A stretch of 64,000 nt of DNA from Hedera helix (lineage: Eukaryota > Streptophyta > Magnoliopsida > Apiales > Araliaceae): positions 15,104,010 through 15,168,009 of the forward strand of contig OX359282.1 of assembly GCA_947179155.2 (NCBI GenBank), in the 5' to 3' direction. Shown piece by piece: positions 49,971 to 61,500 of this stretch (position 1 is its first letter; every line of letters starts with the position of its first letter). The notes under the pieces are model-generated. The model was not told where the DNA came from and did not search any database. It saw nothing but the letters and a program-made list of their open reading frames with translations. Both the position numbers and the translations under genes were made by a program.

Positions 49971-50487
49971 AATTACATAATCGTTTTTATATAATTTATA
50001 TAATTATTATTTCCTTCCTATTACTTCAAATTTCTTATATAAATTATATAATTTATTATTATATAATTACATTATCCTTTTTAAATAATTTTCTAAATTC
50101 CTCCATAATTATTGATTAATTATATAATCAATAATTATACCTTTATTAACTCTCTCATTATTTTCTATTTTCTTCAATCCTCATTTAATTGAATCCTCTT
50201 ATATAATTATTCTTATATAATTTACATAATTATTATTCCATTAATATCTTACTTTAAATTTCTTTATATAAATTACATAATCTATTATTATATAATTTAT
50301 ATAATTACATTTTCTTCTTAAATAATTTTCAACTTTCTCCATAATTATTGATTGATCATAAAATCAATAATTATGTTATTACTAACTCTCTCATTAGCTT
50401 TTAATTAAATTTAATTTGGATTAATCTAATTATTAATCCCTTTATTTCCATAATCAATAAAATTTTATCAATATAACAATTGAACAT

Positions 50488-50622
<135 letters not shown>

Positions 50623-50966
50623 AATTCATATACTTCACATTACCACGTAACACCATTTACATAACAATTTATGCACCCCTACAACTATTTTAAATATTAG
50701 CAATTTAATTGTACAATTGCATGAAATTTCTCTTATTTTTCATAAATTGTTTTTAAACAATTTATTTACTTTTCAATTATGTTAATTCAACACAATTTAT
50801 TACCATCTCTGTACCGATTTACTTTACCAATTAAATGCCATCACACAATTAAAATCACATAAAATATATCAATCATAAATAAATTAAACAACCTTGAATT
50901 TTTTTTTAATTAATTAATTTCTCATTTAAGATTATTAAAGTAATCCCGAAAATTCGGGTGCTCACA

Positions 50967-51415
50967 AAAAATATGGGGCTAGTTTAATAAATTATATGAT
51001 CACATATTAATTATCCACAAGACCAATACATAATTAATTATCTGGGTTTGTTTAAATAAATTACAAGGCTAGTCCATTAAAATTAAATTGCATACTTGGA
51101 TCATTAAATAAATTCACATATCTTAGCACATTGGGCTCATATAATAATCACCTCAATTAAATCACGTAATCCAATTAGACTTACTAATTATAAAGTTAAT
51201 TGAATTATTTACGTATCAATTTATTAATAATAAATTCCCTTAGGTTAGTCCGTTAATAAATCATTAATTGGACTTTCCTTTAATTAAATCAAACACATAG
51301 TCACATAGTCAATCTTTCATATAATGATTTAAAATAAATCGTACAAAAATTTAATTAATTAGAAATTAAATTATTAATTTTATTTATAAAGTCACTTAAA
51401 ATCTTGGTCATTATA
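50967..51415 (-). mobile_element. E5 3' LTR, right part (U3 start)
   Basis: The sense strand opens TATAATGACCAAG at 51415, directly after a polypurine tract. The first base pair of the usual TG is mutated to TA. AAAAATATGG at the left edge, next to E4, would contain the E4 target duplication, but the partner beside the inverted left LTR (AAAAT) matches only 4 of 5. No gene. Confidence 0.65.
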
Positions 51416-51449
51416 TTCTCCCTCCTTATATGAATTCCATCCCCGAAAT
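51416..51449 (-). promoter_or_regulatory. E5 polypurine tract and pre-tract motif
   Basis: Sense strand TTTCGGGGATGGAATTCA followed by AAGGAGGGAGAA, directly before the LTR. Confidence 0.8.
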
Positions 51450-54400
51450 TACAACATAAGTTCACTAAAAAATATGCGAATAATTCGTCCTCATCTTTTC
51501 TTCAAGCTCTCATGTAGCTTCTTCGGCCGTGTGGTTCCTCCAAAGCACTTTAACAGAAGGTATGACCTTATTTCGTAATGTTTGCTCCTTCCTATCTAGT
51601 ATCTGGACATGAATCTTCTCATACGATAAGTCTTTTTGGACTTGAAATTAGTTCGTAGGATATTACATGTTTGTAATCCGGTTTATATGGCCGCCACACT
51701 GAAACATAAAACACATTATGAATATACTCAAGCTCAGTCGGTAAAGTTACCTCGTACACTACTTCCCTTACTAGCTTCAAAACTTTAAATTCTCTTATGA
51801 ACCTCTGGCTCAATTTTGCTTTCTTGCCAAATTTTATCTTCCCTTTCCAGGGAGGTACATTCAAAAAAATAAAACTGCCAACTCAAAACTCGCTTCTGAC
51901 GATGCAAATTGGCGTACTTCTTATGTCGATCCTGAGTTGCTACCAAACGAGCTTTCATTACTTTAATAACATCCATGGTCTGCTGCACCATTTCAGGTCA
52001 TAACAGTCTCCGTTCACCAACTTCGTCCCAACACAATGGTGTGCGATATTTCTTCCCATATAGTGCTTCGTACGACGACATGCCAATACTAGCGTGATAA
52101 CTATTATTATATGCAAACTCCACCAAAGGTAGGTGGTTATCCCAACTGCCCTTGAAGTCCATGACACATGCTCTAAGCATGTCTTCAAGCATCTGAATAG
52201 TTCATTCGCTTTACCCATCAGTCTGAGGATGATATGCTGTACTCAACCTCAATTGCGTTCCCATACGTTCTTGCAGACTTCTCCAAAAATTTGATGTAAA
52301 GTGCGGATCTCTGTCGGACACAATAGACACCGACACTCCAGGTTACGACATAATTTCTGTAACATATAACCTTGCTAACTGTTCCAGATTGTACATGATC
52401 TTGATAGGTAGAAAACGTGCAGACTTTGTCAGACGATCCACGATTACCCAAATTGCATTGTATTGCTTTTGAATAACTGGAAGTCTCACCACGAAATCCA
52501 CCGTGATATGTTACCATTTCCATTTCAAAATTTTTAATGGTTGTAACAGTCCACTTGGTCTCTGATGTTCTGCTTTAATCCTTTGATATGTCAAACATCG
52601 GCTAACACATTCAACCACTTCCTTCTTCATATTCGGCCACCAGAAATATTGTCGCAAATCATGATACATCTTAGTATTCCCTTGTTGTACCGAATGCCTT
52701 GAATTATGAGTTTTTTTTGTAGAATTTTCTCTTTCAATTTGAGAACCAACGGTATCCAGATTCTTCCTTCAAATCTTAGTAGTCCCGTGCTGTCAACCTT
52801 ATACTTCAACTCTTCTCCTTTGAAAATTCGCTTCTTGATGTTAATGTATTCCTTATTATTCTATTGAGCCTCCTTTATTCTACCCAATATAGTCAGACTT
52901 GCCTCTACTCCAAACAATTTCTCATCTGAATCCTTCGAATACTACACTTCTAATTTAAGTTTTTCTATTTCTCTTACCAGATCCTCCTGAGTTGTCAACA
53001 TCTGTAACTTTTCTTTGCCCTTCCTACTCATAGCATCAGCCACAACATTAGCCTTACCCGGATGATCTAAAATCTCATAGTCATAATCTTTAATTAATTT
53101 CAACCATCGCCTCTGTCTCACATTTAATTCCTTTGAGTGAAGATATACTTAAGACTTTTGTAGTCTGTGTATATCTTGCACTTTTCTCCATAAAGACAGT
53201 GCCTCTAGATCTTTAGAGCAAATACTACCGCTACCAACTCTAAATCATAAGTTAGAATTCCTTTTTCATAATCTTTCAATTGGCGTGACGCGTATGTAAT
53301 AACCTTACCATGTTACATTAGTACACAGCCAAGACCTTTGTATGACACATCACTAAACACCACAAATCCCCTTGAATCATCTAGCAATGATAACATAGGT
53401 GCCTCACTAATTTTCTTCTTCAGCTTCAGGAAACTTTCTTCGCACTTGTCTGTCCAAATAAATTTAACTGTCTTTCTTGCCAAGTTTGTTAACGGCATTG
53501 CTATCTTCGATTTTTTTTTGAATAAACCTCTTATAGTAACCCGCTAACCCCAAGAAACTTCTCACATCTGTCGGCGTCTTTGGCTCTCCCAGTTTATAAC
53601 TGCTTTCACCTTTGTCGGATCCACAAAAACACATTCTTTATCAATCACGTGCCCCAAAAATTATACCCTTTGTAACTAAATTTCGCACTTGGAAAATTTT
53701 GCATATAGCTTCTCCCTTCCTAATGTCTCCAGTACTACCCTCAGATGCTCGGTGTGCTCCTCCTCTAATAAACCAACATGTCATTAGTGAACACAACAAT
53801 AAACTTGTCAAAGTACTGCTTGAACACTCTGTTCATCATGTCCATGAATGCCACTGGTACGTTTGTCAGACCAAACGACATCACCAGAAACTCAAAGTGA
53901 CCGTATCGAGTTCTGAATGCAATCTTTAGTATGTCCTCCTTTCTCACTTTCAGCTGGTGATACCAAGTTATCAAGTCAATCTTCGAAAAGTACTTCGCTC
54001 CCTTTAGTTGATCAAACAGATTATCTATCTTGGGCAACAGTCAATCTTCGAAAAGTACTTCGCTCCCTTTAGTTGATCAAACAGATTATCTATCTTGGGC
54101 AACAGGTATTTGTTCTTAATTGTGACATTGTTCAACTCCCGGTAGTCGATACAGTCTCAACGATCCGTCCTTCTGCTTAATAAAAAGCACTGGTGCTCCC
54201 CAAAGAGATACGCTCGGCTGAATGTACTTCTTATCTAATAACTCTCGTAGTTGTATCATCAATTCCTTCATCTCTACCGGAGCTATTATGTATGGTGCTT
54301 TCGATATCGGTGTTGTTCCCGGTACTAAGTCGATTACGAACTCCACATTTTTATCCAGTGGTAAACCCGATAACTCATCTGGGAATACGTTTGCAAATTT

Positions 54401-55660
54401 CCTTACTACAGGTATCTGTCCCAATTCTCCCTCTACTATCTAAGTATCAACCACATGAGACAGATAACACACACAACCTTTTCTGAGCAATCACTTTGCT
54501 TGCATTATCGTTAGATACCAAGATTATCTAGGCGTTACTCCCATAGAACGCAACCTTTGACTTATTCGAAGTCTTCAGGTGTATACTTTTCTTATGACAG
54601 TCAATCACAGCTCCGTGATTAGACAACTAATTTATTCTGAGGATTACGTCAAACTCTCCTAACCTTATCGGGATTAAGTTCACGTATAGTTTATACCTTC
54701 TTATTTCAACACAATAGTTCCTATATATGTGATTTACACGGATAGTTTCTTTATTCGCTAGTTCCACATTCATAGGGTGTTCCAATTTCTCATTGGGTAA
54801 GTTTAATCTTTTTGCAAATTCTTTCGACACAAATGAATAGGTAGCTCCCGAATCAAACAATACATATGCATTTATATCATTGATCGGAAGAATACTTGAC
54901 ACCACTTCCTTGGATTCCATCGTGTCCTGCACTGTCATGTTGAAAGTGCGTGCCATCGGCCTGTTCTGCTACACTGGTCCTCCAATAGTCTGTTTGCTGT
55001 TGTTTCCCTGGTTAGCACTTCTTGCATTACCCATTCTTTTCAGGCAGTTCTTCTTCTGATGTTCTGGAGTGACACAATTAAAACAACCTCCTCTCTTCGC
55101 TTTAGGGCATTGTGGAGCAAAGTGCACTTGTTGACCACAAGTAAAACATACTCCTTTTCTTTCATACACTCTCTAGAGTGATTCTTCCCACATTTCTCAC
55201 ATTTGTTACATTTTTTCGCTTCACTTACTTGCTTGGTTTCGGTGATCTGACTGTCAATCCACTTTTACTTGTTAGGATTACTACCACCGTTGCTTCCCTC
55301 TCTATGCCACTTATATCTTTTCTTCTTTTTATGTTCTTGGTTGTACTTGATTAAAGCTTTATTTCCTCTTTCAACAATAATGGCTTTCTCGAGCAATGAA
55401 GAAAATGTGGTGATTTGTAGAACTGCGACCTTCCTGTATACCCACGGTTTCAACCCTTGCTCGAATTTCCTTGCTCTTCTAAGTTCAGTGTCCACCTAGT
55501 TCAAACAAAATATGGCCAACTAATTAAATTTGGTAGCGTATTCGGCGACTGACATATTCCCTTACTTCAGCTTTAGAAACTTTACCTCCATTTTTGCCTG
55601 CATACTGTCCGAAAAGTAATTCTCAAAGAATAACTCTTTGAAATGAACCCATGCTATCAC
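51450..55660 (-). pseudogene. E5 gag-pol of a chromodomain gypsy element (Tekay-like), heavily decayed
   Basis: Fragments in order on the reverse strand: gag C-part (FEQGLKPWVYRKV, 55265-55495); two zinc knuckles CFTCGQQVHFAPQC and CFNCVTPEHQKKNC (54969-55169); protease with VLFDSGATYSFVS (54627-54956); RT (54116-54424 and 53765-54037); RNase H start (53313-53498); integrase (52218-52809 and 51998-52192, YNNSYHASIGMSSYEALYG); and a C-terminal domain (51619-51864). A chromodomain-like segment follows, with VKVLWRNHTAEEAT and ELEEKMRTNY around 51480-51560. Many stops and frameshifts are present, and the RT active site reads FTND instead of a YxDD-type motif. The gag is cut at 55660 by E6. It is close to E6 in domain order and to the tandem gag fragments at 2299-6074. 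Confidence 0.93.
53974..54103. repeat. 65-bp perfect tandem duplication in E5 RT
   Basis: Two adjacent copies starting GTCAATCTTCGAAAAGTACT, period 65 bp. The duplication lies in the region of IDNLFDQLKGAKYFSKID, and 65 is not a multiple of 3, so it breaks the frame. Confidence 0.9.
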
Positions 55661-55917
55661 TGTGACGCCCCCAAATCTGGGTCCACATAGCCCATACTTG
55701 AGTCGTCAAAAGACTACAACAAAATTATTACAACAAAGCACAACGTACAACAATACAGTGTATAATAATACACAACTAAGTCTTCACTATTATTGCCACA
55801 CTATTTTACAAAACGTGAAAACTATGATAACTATTCCTCGGACCCTCACTCCATTCCCCGGCTAGACCCTGTTATGTTTTCATCTCCTGTTGAAAAACAA
55901 TGGAACAAAAGAAAGGG

Positions 55918-55934
55918 TGAGCTCAAATAGCCCA
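55918..55934 (-). other. LTR hairpin (E6 3' LTR)
   Basis: Sense strand TGGGCT-ATTTG-AGCTCA. The third pair is G-U, possible only in the sense RNA. The 5' LTR copy is at 63616-63632. Confidence 0.5.
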
Positions 55935-56861
55935 GTAAAGAATATCATGACTAAGATAATGACGAATAAATTATCATTAGTCTTCAACAGTTGAGTTCTT
56001 GATAGAATACAATAGACTACAAGGTTTATATCAAAAACTGCAGTTAAATTCTTAAACAACGTTCAGATCAATAATAGCAGCGGAATGAGTAATCTATTAG
56101 AAGAATAATGCAGACTATAATGTCCACTCGGTTCTCTTTTTAGGAAAAACATCATCAACTTTTATCATCTGAAATATCATCAGTCAAGATAATACAAATT
56201 CACAGTTCCTGATCATAATCATGCAGATCAACAGTTCATCTTTGCACTACGGGCCAAAGACATTTAATATAACACCAACGGTCATGATTATACCAGATTC
56301 AACCTTTGGTCATAATCATACCAAACAACAGTTCATCTTTGCACTACGGGCCAAAGAGAACATTCACCACGTGCCATAAAAGACACCGAACAGATGTATC
56401 GCCTTTAACCTATTATATCGCCTTTAACCTATCATCTGTTCAACAAATATATCACATCTGTGCCCCCGGCCACAGATATTCACAACAGCTTGATTTTTGG
56501 ATGATTAGAATGATATAAATGATGAACAGAAGAAATAGGATAACAATAAGTATCGGAAGTTTACTTTGTACAGATTCAAATAATGTCCAAATTGTCAACA
56601 TGATGTGGAGTGAAATTTAAAAATGATATTCAAGATCCACAGTTCAGAATAACGGTTACAATTCAATAGAAAAGTTCACGTAAATAGGAATGTTCAGTTG
56701 AAATAATGAAGTTCAACTATTATGGAACATATAATATTTTCAGGAATTATAGAAGCAATAGTTCCATAATAAATTTCGATTTAGGAGTATGAAAGAAAAT
56801 AATATCCCTTACCGTAGCAGGTTTGATTAACAAAAGGTGAAGGAAATTAATACAAATGGTT

Positions 56862-57060
56862 ATTCACCAACAGGCGGCAATCCGCTCCGTAAGGTTATTC
56901 CCACAATTTAATAGAATTTGAGTACAAAGAGTTATTCACCAAACAGGCGGCAATCCCCTCCGTAAGGTTATTCTCAGAGATTAATAATGAATGAATACGA
57001 AAGGTTATTCACCAACAGGCGGCAATCCGCTCCGTAAGGTTATTCCCACAATTTAATACA
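56862..57060 (-). repeat. E6 LTR tandem block 1 (about 70 bp, 3 copies)
   Basis: GGTTATTCACCAACAGGCGG and CTCCGTAAGGTTATTC recur three times, with the middle copy slightly diverged. Confidence 0.9.
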
Positions 57061-57360
57061 TGGGAATAAAAAGCACGTCTTATGAGTAAGGAAGAAACAA
57101 TATTATTATCGAGAATCAAATAATGATAATCCCTTACCATAGTATGTTTGAATAATGGAAGATGAAAAAGATGGTATCCCTTACCGTAACACGTGACTGG
57201 ATGAGGTTGATTAACTTGAACAGTACACGTATACTTATAGATCTTCACAAATACTCAAGATGACTTAAGCACACTTAGAGAGAACTTTCACAAGAAGTAT
57301 TTAGAGAGAGAAAGAAAGAACAAGTAAGGAAGTTTATGAAAAATCCTTAAGTTAATGCTT

Positions 57361-57370
57361 CTATTTATAG
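57361..57370 (-). promoter_or_regulatory. TATA box of E6 3' LTR
   Basis: Sense strand CTATAAATAG, followed by a leader rich in CTTTCTTTCTCTCTC. This is the likely E6 promoter, present in both LTRs if the second is complete. Confidence 0.7.
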
Positions 57371-57459
57371 CCAAAAATCTTATCATTCATTTAATCTAAA
57401 CCATTCATTTAAAGATCACCTTTTAATCTACACCATCCATTTCAAATATTATATTATCT

Positions 57460-57710
57460 TTAATCTACACCATTCATTTCATATCACCTAATAATCACCT
57501 AACTTTATATTATAAACAAATCAATTTAATTATTCAACAATAATTCACACTTTAATCTACACCATTCATTTAATATCACCTAATAATCACCTAACTTTAT
57601 ATTATAAACAAATCAATTCAATTATTCAACAATAATTCACACTTTAATCTACACCATTCATTTCATATCACCTAATAATCACCTAACTTTATATTATAAA
57701 CAAATAACTT
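57460..57710 (-). repeat. E6 LTR tandem block 2 (about 105 bp, 3 copies)
   Basis: The words TTTAATCTACACCATTCATT and CACCTAATAATCACCTAACT recur three times with few changes; shorter variants start earlier, near 57398. Confidence 0.85.
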
Positions 57711-57839
57711 TATCAATTCAATTATTATGACTAATTGTTATAAATACAGTATAGTTAGCTCTTAGATATCAAGTCAATAAATTAATGAAATATAACTGTT
57801 TAAATAACATCATAATAGAGATAACAATAATGTAAAATA

Positions 57840-58130
57840 AAGCATACGTTACTGTGTAATGACAATTATTGATTCAATAATGTGAATTACTGTGCATATG
57901 TTACTGTGACAATTATTAGGTTCAATAATTTTAAAAACAGTGCAACAACAATTATTGACTCAATGATATAAAATACAGTGTAATGACAATTATTAAATCA
58001 ATAATGCAAAATACTGTGTAACAACAATTATTGAATTGATAATATAAAATATTATGCAGTGACAATTATCGATGAAATGATGCGTAACAGTTACGGTGTC
58101 AATTATCAGACCAATAATATGAGACACTAT
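57840..58130 (-). repeat. E6 LTR tandem block 3 (palindromic, about 55-60 bp, 5-6 copies)
   Basis: Each unit has TACTGTGTAATGACAATTAT followed by TGATTCAATAAT-like sequence; ATTATTGA and TCAATAAT are inverted repeats. Copies vary in length. Confidence 0.75.
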
Positions 58131-58329
58131 GCAATACCGTGTGTTACTGTAGAGTACCGTGTGCTACAGAAAATACCATAAACTACCGTATGCTACTATT
58201 CTTTTATCACCGGTATTTTAACAGTTCCGTTGACTATTTTTATTTAAAAAGGTTACTTCTGTCGTTTTCTATATCCGACAAATATTCCGTTGTGGGGTCC
58301 ACCAATAATTTATTATTTCGGCGCCGTCG

Positions 58330-58392
58330 TACGGCACGAATATTCCCCGACCAAACGAATATTCCCCGACAAAGCGAATATTGTTCGACAAA
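58330..58392 (-). repeat. CGAATATTCCCCGACCAAA short repeats
   Basis: Three imperfect copies of about 19 bp close to the U3 start of the E6 LTR, possibly promoter-distal binding sites. Confidence 0.7.
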
Positions 58393-58511
58393 ATAAAATT
58401 TGCACATAACATCCTTAACTTTCAATTTTGTTAATTTAACCACTTACTGTTTCAAAAAAATATATATATATGAAGAAAAATTAAATTTTGTATTTCATAA
58501 AATTCGGGGTC

Positions 58512-61500
58512 TTACAACCTCCCCTCCTTATGAAATTTCGTCCCCGAAATTGACGTACCTGACATATCGAAGAGGTAAGGATACTTAGATTTCATCTCAG
58601 ATTCTAGCTCCCATGTCATTTCCTCAGTATCTTGGTTCCTCCATAAAACCTTAACTTGAGGTATAACCTTTGAGCGTAGGATCTGCTCCTTCTTATCCAG
58701 GATCTTAACAGGTACCTCCTCGTATGTTAAATCTTCTGCTATAACGTCTGGTTCTAACTCAATGACGTGGTTTGGGTCCTTCACATATTTACGTAACATA
58801 GATATGTGAAAAACGTTATGGATGCGAGACATACTTGGTGGTAGGGCTAGTCTGTAGGCTACGGTTCCTATTCGATCGAGGATTTCAAATGGGCCAATAA
58901 ATCGAGGGTTGAGCTTTCCTCTTTTTCCGAATCTCGTAACCCCTTTCCATGGAGAAACACGTAAGAATACATGATCTCCGACGTTGAAACTTTCGTCTCT
59001 CCGATGAAGATCAGCATAACTCTTTTGTCGTTCTTGTGCGGTCTGTATTCGTTGTCGGATCATTTGAATCTTTTCGGTCGTCAAGCGTACCAACTCGGGT
59101 CCCAACAATTTTGCTTCTCCTACCTCATTCCAACATATTGGAGAGCGACACTTCCTTCCATACAAAGCCTCGAATGGAGCCATGCCTATGCTTGCTTGGT
59201 AACTGTTGTTGTAAGAAAATTTCACCAATGGCAAGTACTTATCCCAACTTCCTTTGAAGTCTAATACACAAAGTCTCAAAAGATCTTCGAGGGTCTGGAT
59301 CGTCCTTTCCGATTGTCCGTCCGTTTGAGGATGGTATGCAGAACTAAAACGTAGTTCAGTGCCCATAGCTTTTTGTAGACTGATCCAAAAGCGTGAAGTG
59401 AATCTAGGATCTCGATCAGAAACTATGGAAACTGGCATGCCATGCAATCTCACGATCTCATTTATGTACATACCGGCAAGACGTTCAAGTGAAAAGTTTT
59501 CTCGTATAGGCAATAAATGAGCAGATTTGGTCAATCTATCTACGATGACCCAAATTGCATCTAAGCCTTGAGAAACTTTGGGAAGACCCGTCACGAAATC
59601 CATATTGATGTGTTCCCACTTCCATTCGGGAACCTCAAGTGGTTGTAATGGACCCTTAGGTACTTGATGCTCTGCCTTGACACGTTGACAAGTTAGGCAC
59701 CTTGAGATAAACTCTGCAATCTCCCTTTTCATATTGTTCCACCAAAATGTATGTCGAAGATCTCGATACATCTTGGTACCTCCTGGGTGGATTGCAAACG
59801 GCGTGTTGTGTGCCTCCATCATGATTTTATGCTTTAATTCAGGATCGTTAGGAACACAGAGTCGAGAGTTGACTCGAAGTATTCCTTTCTCGTCGATTCT
59901 TGCTTCGGGAATGGCACCTTCTTGTACTTTCTTTATCATGTTTATCAGTTCCGGATCGGTAGCTTGAGCAGCTTTAATTTTATCGATTAAAGTTGGTTCT
60001 ACTCGCACGTGAGCAATCTTCGAGTGGGTCCCTGGTGTCTTTAGCTCTATCTCCATCTTTTGCAAGTCGTACAAAATACACTTTTGTGTTGTCAGCAGTG
60101 CACTTGTACTTGCATAAGATTTTCTGCTCAAAGCGTCAGCTACAACGTTCGCCTTTCCCGGGTGATACTGGATTGTGTGGTCATAATCCTTTAACAGCTC
60201 AAGCCAACGTCGTTGTCGCATGTTGAGTTCCTTCTGGGTGAAGAAATACTTGAAACTTTTATGATCCGTATAGATATCCACTTTTTCTTCGTACAAGTAG
60301 TGTCTCCAGATCTTCAACGCGAAAACGACTGCTGCCAACTCTAGATCATGAGTAGGATAATTTTTCTCATAATCTTTGAGTTGTCGAGAGGCGTAGGCTA
60401 TAACCTTTCCATGTTGCATAAGGACACAGCCTAGACCTTTGCCAGAAGCATCGCTGTAGATAACAAATTCTCCTGATCCTGATGGTATGGTCAGAACAGG
60501 AGCTGAAACCAGTCTCTTCTTGAGTTCTTGGAAACTTTTCTCGCATTCCTCGCTCCATATGAATTTTGTGCTTTTCCGAGTAAGCTGCGTTAATGGAGTG
60601 GCGATTCGAGAAAATCCTTCTACGAATCTCCGATAATAACCAGCTAGACCCAGAAAACTTCGGACTTCGGTTACTGTTTTGGGTTGTTCCCAATTTAGTA
60701 CCGTTTCAATCTTCGCAGGATCGACTGATATTCCTTGACTAGAAATCACATGCCCAAGAAACGCGACCTCCTCAAGCCAGAACTCACATTTCTTCAACTT
60801 GGCATATAATTTGTTTTCACGGAGCTTTTGTAGTATCAATCTCAGGTGTTGTTCATGATCCTCGCGACTCTTGGAGTATATGAGGATGTCATCAATAAAG
60901 ACAACCACAAAATGATCCAAATGTTCCTTGAATATCCGGTTCATCATGTCCATGAAAGCTGCAGGAGCATTAGTTAGTCCAAAAGGCATGACTAAGAACT
61001 CATAATGCCCATAACGAGTTCTGAAAGCAGTCTTTGGAATGTCCTCAGCTTTAACCTTTAACTGATGATATCCAGAACGGAGATCAATCTTTGAGAAATG
61101 TTGAGCGCCTTGCAATTGATCAAACATGTCATCAATCCGAGGTAACGGGTACCTGTTCTTGATGGTGACATGGTTCAATTCTCGGTAGTCAATGCACAAT
61201 CTCATACTCCCGTCTTTCTTCTTCACAAATAGAACAGGAGCACCCCAAGGTGATGCACTCGGACGAATGAAACCGGTATCCAACAATTCCTGTAGTTGGA
61301 CTTTTAACTCTTGAAGTTCAATGGGAGCCATTCGGTAGGGAGCTTTGGAAATGGGCTTGGTACCGGGTTCAAGATCAATATAAAAATCAATTTCACGGTT
61401 TGGGGGTAAGCCAGGAAGTTCTTCAGGAAAAACGTCAGGAAACTCATTAACAATGGGAATATCATTTAAGTTTGACGTATTTTTGTTCAAATCAGTGACA

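Larger units (their letters stand above)
55661..58516 (-). repeat. E6 3' LTR (2.86 kb)
   Basis: On the forward strand it begins TGTGACGCCCCCAAATC and ends GGGGTCTTACA. Its first 640 bp match 63359-64000 with a single difference found by eye. It lies in the E5 gag; ATCAC (55656-55660) is the candidate target duplication, with its partner outside the window. It carries three different tandem repeat blocks, a TATA box and the hairpin. Confidence 0.95.
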
